From assembly GCF_004193775.1 (NCBI RefSeq), contig NC_041005.1, positions 14,169,865 through 14,233,864 on the forward strand: a stretch of DNA of 64,000 nucleotides, written 5' to 3'. Numbering within the stretch: position 1 is the stretch's first letter; each line of letters begins with the position of its first letter. Positions 22,391 through 35,295 of this stretch are shown here, in pieces. The translations under genes were made by a program, and so were the position numbers. This stretch comes from Glycine soja (lineage: Eukaryota; Streptophyta; Magnoliopsida; Fabales; Fabaceae). The notes beneath the pieces are model-generated. The model saw only the letters and a program-made list of their open reading frames with translations. It did no database searches and was not told the DNA's origin.

Positions 22391-25300
22391 ATGGATCGAA
22401 GTTGGATGAAAAAAGCACGCATAAGTCACCAGTATGAGAACAGCATTGAGGATTTCTTGCAATTTGCCCAAGAAAATGCACCAGAAATGGGTGGAGTATA
22501 TTTATGTCCATGTGTTAAATGTTTGAATGGGCGACGAAAATCATTGGATGACATTATAACACATCTTATATGTGATGGTATCAGTCCTACTTATACAAAA
22601 TGGATATGGCATTGTGAGTTACCACAAATGCACCAACCCCTCTGACTGATGCAGTTGATGTACAAGTCGGTGATCGTATAGAAAACATGTTACGTGATCT
22701 TGGACAAGAGGTTTTTAGGCAAGCACATGCACCATATTGTGAAAAATTAGATATTTATTCTAAGAAGCCATTATATCTCAGATACATAAACTACACACGG
22801 TTATCAGGGGTGTTAGCTTTGGTGAATTTGAAGGCAAGATTTGGGTGGAGTGACAAAAGCTTCAATGAATTACTTTTGTTATTGAAGAATATGCTTCTTG
22901 TAGATAACATGTTACTGAAGAATCATTACAAGGCAAAGAAGATATTATGCCCCGTGGGTATGGAATACCAGAAAATACATTCTTGCCCTAATGATTGTAT
23001 TTTGCATAGAAATTAGTTTGCTCAAATGTGCAACTGCCCTACATGTGGGGTGTCACACTACAAAGTGAAGTCTGACGAATGCACTGATGATGCAAGCACA
23101 TACAACGATCTTCCAACAAAAGTGTGTTGGTATCTTCTAGTAATACCAAGGTTTAAGCAATTGTTTGCTAATGCACATGACACAAAAAACCTAACATGGC
23201 ATGTTGATGGGAGGATAAATGATGGATTGCTCCATCATCCTGCTAATTCTCCTCAATGGAAGACAATTGATCAGTTGTATCCAGAATTTGGACAGGATCC
23301 CAGAAACCTAAGGGTTGGTCTCATTTCCAATGGAATGAATCCTTTTGGTAACTTGAGCTGCAACCATAGTTCGTGGCCTGTTTTGCTGATCATTTACAAC
23401 CTTCCTCCTTGGTTGTGCATCAAGTAGAAGTACATTATGTTGTGTATGATGATAGCCAGTCCAAGACAACCAAGAAACGACATTGATGTCTATCTTGCTC
23501 CCTTGATTGAAGACCTGAGAAAATTGTGGGTAGAAGGGATTGATGTGTATGATGGGAATCTTCAGCAGAGATTCAGGTTGCGTGCAATGATATTTTTCAC
23601 CATTATCGACTTTCCAACGTATGGGAATTTGAGCGGATATAGTGTCAAAGGCCACGATGCATGTCCTATATGTGAGAAAGACACAAATTACATCCAACTA
23701 AATCATGGAAAGAAGACAGTGTATACAAGACATCAAAGATTTTTAAAACCTTATCACCCATATCAGCGAATGAAGAAAGCATTTAATGGGACATTTGAGA
23801 TTGATAGTGCACCAAAGCCTTTGTTAGGTCAGGAATTTTTTTATCAGGTGAAGGGCATCATAACTATGTTTGGGAACACACGAAAAAAGGAAGGGTCTGA
23901 CAAGAACATTTGGAAGAAAAAGTCAATCTTCTTTGATCTTCCTTATTGGTGCGATCTACATGTGCAACATTGTTTAGATATTATGCATGTCGAGAAAAAT
24001 GTGTGTGATAGTTTAGTTGGCACTCTTCTTAAGATTAAAGGCAAGACAAAAGATGGTTTGAAATGTCGTCAAGATTTGGTAGAAATGGGAATACGACAAC
24101 AGTTGCATCCAGTATCACAAGGTCATCGAACGTATTTGCCCCCAACATGTCATACCATGTCAACGACAAAGAAAAAAAAAGTTTTTGTCATTGTCTTAAA
24201 AATGCGAAAGTCCCACAAGGATACTCTTCAAATATCAAGAGCCTTGTATCTATGAATGATTTGAAATTTGTTGGGTTGAAGTCTGATGATTGTCACATTT
24301 ATTACTTGTAGTCATTCAAGGTATATTGTCTGACAAAGTTAGGGTTGCCATAACTCAATTGTGTTTTTTCTTCAATGTGATCTACAACAAAGTCATCGAC
24401 CCTCGACAGTTGGATGATTTGGAAAATGAGGCTTCCATTATCATTTGTCAATTGGAGATGTATTTTCCACCAGCATTTTTTGACATTATGATTCACTTAG
24501 TTGTTCATCTTGTATGAGAGATACGGTTGTGCGGGCCAGTCTATCTGCGGTGGATGTATCTGGTTAAGCTGTACATGAAGGTGTTGAAAATTTATACGAA
24601 GAATCAATATCGACCGGAAGCAAGCATTATGGAAAGGTATGTCGCAGAAGAAGCTATTGAATTTTGTTATGAGTACATAGAAACTGCTACCCATGTCGAC
24701 CTTCCTGAAAGTCGTCATGAGTCCACACGACAAGGTAGGTGTCGCAACCTACCCTTCGTCGAGAGGGCGACACGTGACTCGCGGGTGCATCTTCCAAGAA
24801 AGGAATACGCGCGGAGTCGCCACCAACATTTATTTGAGGAAAACGTCGGAAAAACCAGAAAAGACATGGTCTACAAACTTTAAGTGAAAGGTTCGGGAGT
24901 TGTATTTACGCACGGGGAAGGTATTAGCACCCCACACGTCTGTCACAAGAGACGGCAGCCTTTAATCAAATGTGCAAATATGACTTCAATTTTATGTTAT
25001 TTTCCCTTTTCTACGTTCTTATGTCTTTTACGCACCCTTTATATTTTTTATCTTTTTATGGTCGACGAGGGTGTTTCCCTTGCTCCTACGTATTCCTCAA
25101 TTGTGATAAGGAAATCAGACCTACGTAGTTCTTTGAGAACCAAACGGTGGTTGATTTGTCTTTATCTTTTTTTGCAAAATATGTTTTTATTGAATGAAAG
25201 GTCATTTAAGGCGTTGGACCATTAAACAATCTTTCGATTCATTTCGAAAGGAGAGAAAACATTAAGGCATTAGACCATTAATGATCTCTTGTTATTTTTT

Positions 25301-27352
25301 GAAAAGAGGTAATAAAGCTACGTGTTGATTTTAGGCATTTTTTAGAAATCTACGCTTAACCAATAAAGCGGAAAAGCCCATTTTAAGGCGTTGGACCTTA
25401 AAAATGGCTTTTTTTAGGTAATGACAAAAGTTTGATTTATGGATTGATTTTAGCCTTAGTTTCACTTTGGTTATTAGTCAATTCGATTAAGAAAGAAAAA
25501 TCCCAAAGAAAAACGTCCGATTGATTTTTTTGATTATTTTACTAAAAGATATTATACTATTATTTTGCCTCTTTTTTAGTTTTAAACATGGTTACGGCAT
25601 GACCGAACGGTCGGATTTCATTTTAACAGAAATTAAAGGGTATTACAATACGAATGATCGGTGCAAATTTATTTTATTTTTGATTAGGTGAGAAAATGAC
25701 TTAAATAAATTACTAAAGCACGTCAAAAGGGGGTACGAAAAGTAAATGAAATGAAAATAAAAGCACGCGAAACAATTGGGGACCACTAAGGGTACATAGA
25801 ATGAATTGAAAATTTTGATTTCAAGAACTTACCGGTTGAAGACCGAAGAACGACGAAGAACGAACGAAGAACGACGAAGAACGGTTGAAAATCTTCGCGA
25901 AATCACTCACGAAAACATCTCGGAAGCGTTACGGAAGCGCCTCGGCTTGGATTTTCTTCACGGAAACAATTTTTCTCACTAATTTTAAGTGATTCTGAGA
26001 TACCAGGAGGGTTGAACATTTTTTTTCTTCCCTCCTTCCCCTATTCTGAGATACCAGGCGAGCTAGGTTGCTTCCTCCAGAAGGCACCGCCTTCTAGAGA
26101 ACTTCCTAGAAGGCCCAAGTGGGCCTGGTTGCTATTTGCACCCCCCTATTTACTAAATACACCCTCCTTGCCTTTTTTTGCTGATTCTTTTTCTGTAACG
26201 TTACGGAATCTTACGAATTACGTAATGATACTTGTTTTCTTTCCATAATGTCACAAAACCTTACAGATTATGCAATCATCCCTTCTTTGGCTTCGGGAAT
26301 GTTACGGAACTTTGCAGATTGCGCATTAACACTTCCTTTTGACTTCCTGCACGTCACGGAACTTCACAGATTGTGCAACAATGCTTCCTTTTGACTTCTG
26401 GCATGTCACGAAACTTCACGAATCGCCTAAAAATGGGTGCCGAGTACCTCGAAGTGGTCAAACGAGGGTCGCATCCCAACAAACAGATGGTCCCCGGACG
26501 AAATTAGGGTATGATAGTAGGGGAACATGAAGATTCAATGTTGTAACCGTGGATTGCCAACAGGTATCACAAGCGCATCTATATGTACTCAACAACACAA
26601 TAGAGGTTATCCCATACATAGATGTTCACAAAGAAAATGTTGCAGCTAGTCACCCAAACATGAATATGATGAGGGTGTTGCAAGAGCACAATAGGACTTT
26701 CATTAATTTGTTTAGAAAAACAATATTCGCTAATGACAATGCTTCTAAAACATTAAGATTGTTAGTTGTTGGCCCAAATCTCAATGTCCACACTTGGAAG
26801 GGATATGATATCAACAACTATTCCTTCTACACAAAGTCACAGGATGATAAAAGTACCATGCAAAACAGTGGGGTGATCGTTGATGCTCATTTGGATCACT
26901 TTAGTAGTGAATTGGATAACAATTCGATTCGAGCGTCCATGCCTTATTTTGGAGTCATTCAAGAAATATGGGAGCTCTATTATGGTGAATTTAGAGTGCA
27001 TGTCTTCAAGTGCCAATGGGTTAATGGAAATGTGGGTGTCCATCAAGACAAAATGGGCTTTACTTTGGTTGACCTTGAAAGGGTTTGTTACAAGGACGAG
27101 CCATTCTTCATGGTAGCACAAGCAAGACAGGTGTTTTATGTTTAAAATCTGAGTGACTCAAGATGGTCAGTTGTTCTACAGGGGAAAACAAGTGGTATCC
27201 CTTATGATTTTGATGCTTCAACCTTTGATGTTAACAAGATGCCCACGTTCTCCCCACAAATGCCTTCCACAAATGCTGAAAATGAGAAGGATGATGTATA
27301 TGCAAATCGTATTGATCATGATGAAGGTTTATGGGAGAATACGGCTATGTAA
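22391..27352 (+). pseudogene. CACTA transposase (TNPD / Transposase_21 type), broken
   Basis: The ATG at 22391 starts MDRSWMKKARIS, the transposase-associated N-terminal domain, with the Cys-rich segment YLCPCVKCLNGRR. The Transposase_21 core follows (22687-24255), with CPNDCILHRN, CPTCGVSHYKVK, WHVDGRINDGLLHHPANS, SWPVLLIIYNLPPWLC, DIDVYLAPLIEDLRKLWVEG, GHDACPICEKDT and FFDLPYWCDLHVQHCLDIMHVEKN. DUF4218-like (CQLEMYFPPAFFDI) and DUF4216-like (YFGVIQEIWELYYGEFRV) regions complete it, ending at TAA 27350-27352. Breaks include a frameshift near 22625, stops near 23013 and 23425, frameshifts near 24170-24310, and a solo LTR (24740-26516) between the last two domains. The protein would cut the element's ends. 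This copy cannot make it. Confidence 0.88.
24740..26516 (-). mobile_element. Solo LTR (1777 bp) inserted in the transposase gene
   Basis: Bounded by a perfect 5-bp duplication, GTAGG at 24735-24739 and 26517-26521. On the - strand the ends are TATCATACCC (probably TG at the start originally) and TTGCGACA. No second LTR copy or internal region is present, so it is a solo LTR left by recombination between LTRs. The start, TATCATACCCTAATTTCGTC on the - strand, looks like a gypsy-type LTR family I associate with legumes. The family name is uncertain, and so is the orientation. Short repeated phrases TTAAGGCRTTRGACCATTAA occur at about 25205, 25262 and 25383. Confidence 0.8.
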
Positions 27353-27498
27353 TTGCGATATATACCCAAATAATGTTTAACATGTTGACAAATTATACTT
27401 TACAATTTACAATTAATTGTCTTTAATTATAATTTCATACTTACATGTTGTTCTAATTAACTTGTGTTACATTTTTATTTTTATTTTTGTCAGCGGCC

Positions 27499-30249
27499 AT
27501 GGCAACACCCCCAAGTTCCCCTCCACCTTTAGATGCTCTAAGCGCAACTACAAAAAAGAAGACTAAACAAACTACCCAGCTCAGAAGATTGACTGGAAGA
27601 AATTTCGATCAACCACGACCTACTGTCAATGTGAACCCTATTACTAGTAGAGGATCTGGCCCTCATAAAGAAAAATTCCGTAGTTACCTGGGGGTAGTAG
27701 CATGGGAGAAAATCCCTATTGTACATTCAAGTTGGAAAGTTGCCACCGAATCTCTAAAAGATCTTATATGGGATGACATTTTGGTAAGTGCACTTAAGTA
27801 ACCATTTTGGTTTAGTTTATGTTTAATTAACCTGCAAAGGTCATTGTTGACGAGGTGTTTCAAAAAAATTTATTATTGTAGGGTAAATTTGACATCCCTG
27901 AAGGATCAACTACCAAGAAGAAGGTCATGTCGACGGTTGCGACGAGATGGAGGCAATTTAAGTCCTTCCTCACCACTAAATATGTATATGCTGACAAAGA
28001 CGGTGAAAATAACCATGATCCATCTGCTAAGTATGGTTTGGATCCAGAAACTTGGGAACAATTTGCAAAGAGTCGACAACCCCTAATTGGCAAGTTTGAA
28101 TTAAAAAAATTTTAGACAAGATTTGAGTTAGGTAAGGTTTGTTAAACTCATTATTTAGTTGATATTGTTTTCACATCTTGATAGGGAATACGGAAGTTTG
28201 TATAAGTCTTTTTTCTTGTTGTTGTCACAAGATGATTTACAGGAAGAAACGACACAGGGAAAATTTATGTCGGATAGTCAACAGGACGTACTCAATATTG
28301 TGCTTGGCCGACTAGAGCATCCTGGTCGTGTTCGTGTCGTTGGACAGGCATCGCATGGCTCCAACACTTCTTTGGAAACAATCACCCCATATCAATTGGT
28401 GGAAATCATAGGAAATCTAAAGGAAGAGTGGAGGAGAGAGGTAGAAGAGGAAAATAGACGAACTATGGAGATAATGAAAAAAGAGTTGAAGGAGGTGATC
28501 AAAATTGAGTTATCCCAAATGGCCTCGCAACACTCACCCCCTATAGACGCGCCTGACCCTGACATATTGGCTACACGTGTTAGCACCAAAGGAAGTTGTG
28601 CTGAAGCTGCTGAAAATGTTGTAGCTGAGGAGCCTTCTGCTATTGATGTCACTACTATGGGCTTATATATAGTTGGTGACAATTGTTCATGGCTAGTGGC
28701 CTTGGGAAAGGTGTTTGATAGTGTCGGCATGATACACAAATGATGTGGTCAGGGTCAATGTTATAACTATTTACGACGGTGACGCCAGGGTCCCATTTCC
28801 CATATTAAAGATTCAGTATGTCAAGGAGGCCATTAACACATTCATTGGATGGCCGACACATCTTGTGAAACCTATCTCTGATGTAAGTAAATTCATTTTC
28901 CCTCTGCTTGTTGTGGTTGACATTGCATTGGTAATACCTACTTGACAAAATAAATGTAATTGTTATTTTATTTAACCATATAGGATTCAGATCATAATGT
29001 GCTGAATCCGGTAAGACGTGTTGATGGGTGCAATGCAGGTGTTGTAGAGGATCCATTGGGATAATTGATGAAGATATTTTATGACGTGTACCAGAATCCA
29101 GTGGAACTCCCATGGAAGGCGACTAAATTTTGGCTTCCAAATGTAGAAGCAAAATTTTTCATCACACATCCTGATGTAGCTAAAATAATATCAGGTCACA
29201 AGTGTTTAAACATATCTATACTGCAGCTGTGGATGATGTAAGTCATTTCAATTACAAGCTTTCATTTTTATTACCTCGTAATGAAAATTGTTTCAATGTA
29301 ATAGCTTAACAATAATCATTTGCTTCTCTTCGAAATAGGTTAATGGATAAGTGCGGTAGAAGCAGAGGTCGTGGTTTAGTGTATGGTTTCCTTGAGCCTC
29401 AGTCTATACACAATGCTAAGGATAGACATCAACAATGTGAACATTACATTCAAACATGGGTCAAGGAGTCGCAACGACAACTGTACTTAGGAGCTTACTT
29501 GAATCAATAAGTTCAACTTTTGTAGTAGATTAGGAAATTATTTGCTTGATGCGGTGGCTAATTATAATTGTCGACTTTAGGTCACATTGGAAACTATTTG
29601 TTCTATGTCCAAGGAAAAACATTTTTGTTTGGTTTTGTTCTTTGCAGAAGAAGCCTGATATTAACATAAAAGCTACAATTAACAGGTTCTATTCAAATTT
29701 ATAAATGATGGTCTTTGGAATTGTTGTTTAATATATGACAATGTTTTCATGATATAAATGGTTTTTTGTAATTTTTGTAACAAGTGCAATGAAGACAATA
29801 ACCAGTACTTTCGAAGGTATGTCTGATAAAGTTGTAGCTTGATGGATTGAACCAAAGGTTAGAAATTATTTAATCAATAGGTGTTTGCAAACACAATACA
29901 TTTGTATCTTTATATAGATTGAATGTTAAATATATTTTCACTATTAAATTTAGAGTCATGTTCAAACTGGAGGCTATGAGTGTGGATATTATGTTATGCA
30001 TTGGATGTGGTGCATAGTTACTGGCGGTTTAAAGGATGATTGGAACAAGGTATATTTACTAACACAAATTTCAATTCTTAGTTTGGTTAATATTTGTTAA
30101 GCTATGTTTGCGGTCGTTACTAATAATGTCATGGGTTATTAATTTTTTAGTGGTTTTCTGATGGATCAGTGTTAGACGTGCATGCCATCACAACACTTCG
30201 CAAGAAATGGGCAACATACTTTTTAGCTATTAGAAAAAAGGGATGTTAA
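27499..30249 (+). pseudogene. Second CACTA gene: En/Spm-type protein with Ulp1-like cysteine protease domain
   Basis: Exon 1 (27499-27783) starts MATPPSSPPPLDAL and continues through LRRLTGRNFDQPRPTVNVN and WKVATESLKDLIWDDIL. A GTAAGT donor and a TTGTAG acceptor join it in frame to 27882 ([16 protein letters not shown], the plant transposase Ptta/En/Spm region). A coiled-coil-like Glu/Lys-rich segment and RVSTKGSC follow (28160-28740). The C-terminal half resembles Ulp1 (C48) peptidases: VYGFLEPQSIH (about 29380), HWKLFVLCP with the catalytic His (about 29583), and GGYECGYYVMHWMWC with the catalytic Cys (about 29970-30013). The end is TAA at 30247-30249. Exons between are given by similarity only, and in-frame stops (for example near 29062) make it a likely pseudogene. 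Confidence 0.78.
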
Positions 30250-31214
30250 AAATAATAATAGAAATATAGGACGTAATTTTTTCTTTGATGACACGCTTTG
30301 ATTAATAATTGACATTTTTTTAACCTCACATTTTTGGTTGGAAACAACCCACTTCATGGTTTCGTCAGTAGAGTGTAGCTGAAAGGCACAATTTTCTTCC
30401 ATTGTTTATGCTGAAATTGTTTGAGTTGTTGGTTTTATTTTATTATAAATTATAGATGTTAATAGGATTAATTCCATTATTGGTTCATTGATTCCCTTTT
30501 ACTTTGTAGATGAAAATGGTATGACATTTTCCTTGGTTATTTGAAATCAATTGTATCTCTACAGTTTTGTTACTTCATTGTGATTGAACTGTGCACATTA
30601 GAGTAATTGAAGAACACGTTGACAATAATTTGTAGTAAGATCAAAATGACTTATGTTGCTTTAGTCTTTTAGCTTCACTTAAGCAAAGCTTTGGAAGTGA
30701 TTCACATACAATTTTGGCTCCATTGCAGATACATTAGCTTTGGTAGCCATTCATCACAGCCAAGTATGAAGGTGTCTTATGACAGTGCATAGGGTTCATA
30801 AAGTTGAAGGAGATTTGATTGGACAGGTTGTCATTTTCAAATATTATTCGGTCATGCCACATCACTGAAAGTGGAATAGGTATTTATTACTTCAGGTTTG
30901 ATTTCAGCCTACTAATATCTAATATGCAGTGCTACAGACTCATTGATTGCTATGCGGATTCACAACTAAAGGCATATGTTATTGATATAAAAAGAAGCGG
31001 GTGGGAAAAGTCATATTGTTGTACATGCATGTGTTGTATACTTCCAGGTAATTATAACGAAATATGATATATGTTTATGTTACCTTTTGTTCTAGAAATT
31101 GAGGATAATAGTCTGCTTAGTAACTGCCCTACATTCCATGAATATAAACTCATGCAACACAAGAATGGTACATCTATTTTTGTTGTTGAGAATATAGTAT
31201 TTGAACATGGAATA
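30250..31214. other. No gene seen
   Basis: AT-rich sequence downstream of the second CACTA gene. Some exon-like stretches (about 30720-30900) were not recognised. Confidence 0.35.
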
Positions 31215-33185
31215 TTCTCAGTTCAAGTGGTTGGTGGACATCTTCAAAGCTAAGATTGTGGAGATCTCGCAACATTCAGTGACAATTGAGGTTATTGTTG
31301 GACAATAAACATATGTTTTAATTTTTAATTTCCATGTTTTAGTGCATGCTCTATATTCATATGTACTCACAATCAATTGGATTGTACTTCTAAAGTGGGG
31401 AAAAATATCATTGTTGTTTCATTAAGATAATTATTTACTATTGGAGGTGAATTGTGTTTTGAGAGTGGTACAGTGCCTTGTAAACAGCTCATTTTTGGAA
31501 TATACTATATGTATTGATATACTCTTTCCTTTCATTACATAAATAGTAATGGTATAATTTGGTCACTAAGGTTGGAGTATGATTGTATTGTGGTTGACTT
31601 GTTGAACTGGTTGTTTTTATGTTATTGTTTTGTTCTTGATAGGAGTCTTTCATTTTTACACAAATAGGATTTTGCTCATCTTTAAATAATATCAGGAATA
31701 AATAGTGTGTTGATATGAGCTGGGTAGATATTTTTAACCTTATTGTGCAAGTGTTTCTTTCATATTTTGATTATTGTATTTTCTATCTACATACTACTTA
31801 GTCACAACCATTACCATCATTACTTGTAATTTGTCGTTAGATACTCTTGGAGATAAAATTAGGTCATAATTTTGGGTGAATTTTTCTTGCTAATGTGACG
31901 GGTCACTAGAGATCCCAGGAACATGGTTGTGGTTCAAAGAAATTTCAACAAGTTTGGAATTAAAGAGATAGCCAAAACTGGAAAGGTTGGAAGGTTCAAT
32001 TGAGTACCCAACAAATTTCCTTTACTTTTGTATCTTGTCCACTTTGTTGAGCATTATATTGTAAGGTTGTGCGAAGTTTACTAATTTTTTATTATTAGAT
32101 GATGTAACTATGCTTAGATTGCATTAAGAACGGAAAAGATGGGTGCATCTACTCCATTTTTCCGGTATTTAGCTACTTCTTATCCAGATCTTGAAGGAAG
32201 AACACTTGTTTTGCCATTATGGGAGCAAAAAATATGAAACCTGTTGCCAAACCTGATACACCTGTGGGGGTATGATCTTATTTACTTTTTAACCTAATGC
32301 AAAATGGTTTTAACACTTATGCATATCTCAAAGCCTAATGATATTACAGCTAATGGTCTTTTCTACTTAACACCATCTGTCCCATGTGCTTTGGATTATA
32401 TTCTTGTTAGATTTATGTTGTCTTTGGCTCTTTTCTTAACATCAATGGTTCTAATATTTTGGTTTATAGAATTTCAATGATTGGATAAAGCAGAAAAAAT
32501 CAGTAACTATTGCAATGAATGAAGCTAAGGTTGGCACAAATGCACTCCATTACATGTTTGATATTTTCCCTCCCTTCTGTTCTTTGATTTATTTGCTCAT
32601 TAGTAAAATCAAATATAGTATGACTTGTTCTTTTGACATGTTTGCTTGTGTGAAGGGAGATGTTTATCCTATAGAGCCACCAGATGGTTTTACAGTCAAT
32701 CACGTACTTGATGCTCACTGGGGTGTCCTCAATGAACAAGATGTAAATGGTTTGTAGTTGCTTATTGTTGTTAAATGTATCCCTTTTCTTATTTCCTTCT
32801 AATGCATTGTACATATACATATACTATCTTCATTTGCAGTTTCTGTTAGTGTTTTTTTGTTTAATGTTTCCCCTTTAGAGTTTGATTTAAATAGTGTTTC
32901 ATTCTCTTTTATCTTTCTTCCTCCCTTAATACCTAAATCCCCAAAATTCAAACATGGTATCAGAGAGGTACCATTCTCCCTCTCCTGTGCCTTCACTACT
33001 ATGTTTATTGTACATTAGCATGTAATCTTCGTCAATTTTCTGAATGACATGCTTGTGATTGTTTTATTGTTGGTGGGATAATGCCTTCAGACTAGTGGAA
33101 TTCGATCACACACTTTATCCATGCTTTTGAACGATGCGCCTTGAGTTATAAACTTTGTTACAAGAGTTTTTGCTAGAAGAGGCTA
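31215..33185 (+). pseudogene. Captured acetolactate synthase regulatory (small) subunit gene fragment
   Basis: Five exon-like pieces in order on the + strand match the plant acetohydroxyacid synthase small subunit. They are: FKWLVDIFKAKIVEIS (about 31220-31270); NMVVVQRNFNKFGIKEIAKT (about 31920-31980); KMGASTPFFRYLATSYPDLEG (about 32136-32198, given here in two overlapping parts because residues vary from the usual protein); GDVYPIEPP and LDAHWGVLNEQD (about 32658-32745); and SGIRSHTLSMLLND, then VFARRGYNI (about 33092-33185). Introns are retained. The subunit carries ACT domains and gives valine feedback regulation to branched-chain amino-acid synthesis in plastids. The N-terminal transit region and the second repeat's end are missing, and stops occur (after GRFN near 32000), so it is a fragment. 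It has the same orientation as the transposase genes. Confidence 0.75.
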
Positions 33186-33668
33186 TAACATTACTTTTTT
33201 ATTTTATAATATTTGTGTACAAATTTCAAGCACACAAGTCCAATCTTTTTTTTACCAGTGACCTTATTTTCAGCTGGAACAACTTTAATCTTTCTACTAC
33301 CATAAGGTTTTAAACCATCATGCATTCATGCTTATATATTGCAAAAGTACAAAATGTTGATAAAAGGTTCACCACAGTCAACAGATGCCTGCAAGGTATT
33401 TTGGTCTTTCTTTTTTACCATGTTATTTGGAATATTATTGGCATAAATTAGTTGTATGTTATGAAATTTTTTTTTTTTTGTGGGTGTTAAAGTATATGTG
33501 TGTTGTTTGGTAATGTGGTAGGTAGAAGATATTATTCCAAAAGTCAAGAATATGCATGTTTTACAAGAAGTGTTCCCTTGAACCTCATCATATGAAAAGC
33601 TCATTTTGCATTGTTGTGGATAAGACAATGTATAACTCGTTTTATTAATCCTCATTGTGGTTATCAAT
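33186..33668. other. No gene seen; ends in the SINE target site
   Basis: AT-rich sequence after the last recognisable acetolactate synthase exon. It may include intron from that gene. It finishes with ATTGTGGTTATCAAT (33654-33668), the left copy of the SINE target duplication. Confidence 0.35.
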
Positions 33669-33816
33669 TTTTATTTTTTTTATTGGGAAATGCTAGTTTG
33701 CTAGTTTTGTTAGAAATGCCAATGAAAGAGATTCGAACCCGCAACCTCTCCTTCCCCCCTTCTCCCTTCACCCTTTAGCCCCCCTTCCCAACCATCAAAC
33801 CAACCTTATATCTCCT
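33669..33816 (-). mobile_element. SINE with perfect 15-bp target duplication
   Basis: Flanked by ATTGTGGTTATCAAT at 33654-33668 and 33817-33831. On the - strand it starts AGGAGATATAAGGTTGG, contains a pol III B-box-like GGGTTCGAATC, and ends with an A-rich tail (the T-rich stretch at 33669-33688). The length of 148 bp and the structure fit a tRNA-derived plant SINE. The long, exact duplication shows LINE-type insertion and a fairly recent event. Confidence 0.88.
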
Positions 33817-33831
33817 ATTGTGGTTATCAAT

Positions 33832-35097
33832 TGGTTGCAAGAACCTTGTTCATGAGAAGAAAAAAAGCAAGAAGGAAAATAATTACAAGACGAGAGTATC
33901 GAGTGATCTCTTAAGAGCTTACAGAACACTGAAACCTGCTCCATACATCAATCACTTGCCTAACCAAAATCTAAAATTGGACAAATGGAAATAGTAATAT
34001 GTTTATTATTCCTTAAATTTTATCATAACAATTTATGACATAATAAAATTTTCTTTGATTCTTTTAGTTCCCCCCATCATAACTTTCAAGTATCTGTTTC
34101 TTCCTTTTTTTATTACTGACATTTATCCTAACAAAATTGATAGGAAATATTTCAGGATCACAACCTTTGCCTTGTCCATTGACTTCAAGGCTTGACTAGT
34201 TTGAAGAATTTGTACTTATAAGAAAAGAACACAGCTGGAGCTTCCCAACACTGTGTTTACTGCAATGTTTTGAAAACTAAATTCAAGATTCAATTGGTGA
34301 CGTCTCTGGATCATGGTTTCATTGTTTCAAGCTGGTAATTTTTTTTATTTAACAATCTAAAATTGTTTGAGGCTGGTTCATGCTCCAACAGTGCTATTGG
34401 TTCTTTTATTTATTTTCTTCCATTGATTCTGTTATTGCTGGAGAGTGGAGAGGCTGGTCTCTTTTCAGAAAGTAATTTCACATCCCGTTTTTACCACTCA
34501 CATACAAGTTATCTATACTTTAACTGGATAGAGAAGCATAAGACATTCGAAAAAGGTTAATCATTGGTCTGGAAATTATACTATCCTAATCTCTTTTTGA
34601 TGGGAACCGATTAGGGCCAGTTATGATGTGGAGAGCAATTCAGTTGTTTACACCTACAAAGATGATTTTTAAATGTTGTCTCATCTGTATACATGAGTAT
34701 TATTTATAATTAGACATTAGAGTATGAAGGGAATTTGTCATAAGTGTACAAATACTCCTTTTTATAAACTCATTAACAATAATGCAATTACAAGAACATT
34801 TTCAATTTCTCTCTTCGAAAAATATGGAAACAAGTAAAAGCAGTAACTGAAGGCCATGGGTTGCCAAGTTTCGTCTAGCACCTACCATATCTGACCTTAA
34901 TATTAATTTTCTGCTTGAGCTAACTTTTGTGATTGAGTTAGGCTACTCTATTCTCTATTATAATTAATAAATCTCAATGTGTATGATTTGTTGTACAATT
35001 TATTTATTTATTTATTTTATAAATTATGAAACAAATCTTTTATTATCTCTAACATGACTGCATTTTAATTAAATTATTTCCATTTTATTTTTCAATG
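33832..35097. other. No gene seen
   Basis: AT-rich CACTA filler. Small open frames such as 34363-34560 were not recognised. Confidence 0.35.
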
Positions 35098-35295
35098 CAG
35101 GCTCTTGGTATTGTCGAAAAAATGTGTGAAGCTAGCTTTACCTTGTCAACTGAGGTGTTACAATGCATATTACAAATCTGTGAGGAATCTTATGAATATA
35201 TTCTGGTATACTACATCTTCCTTGGTCTTTATGCCAGCTCCCCTGTTTCTTCTTTTTGATAATTTGCATAATAATGCATCCATGTCTTCTTAAGT
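35098..35295 (+). pseudogene. Possible captured PPR-protein exon
   Basis: After an intron-like TTTTTCAATGCAG the sequence reads ALGIVEKMCEASFTLSTEVL, then QCILQICEESYEYILV. The helical repeat-like pattern resembles a pentatricopeptide repeat unit of organelle RNA-binding proteins. Only about 40 residues support it and the frame soon decays into AT-rich sequence. A chance frame or another gene is possible. Confidence 0.3.

Noticed and set aside
31215..33185. Acetolactate synthase small-subunit gene as a functional gene
   Set aside because: The start and the end of the protein are missing, in-frame stops occur and it lies inside a transposon, so it is a fragment.
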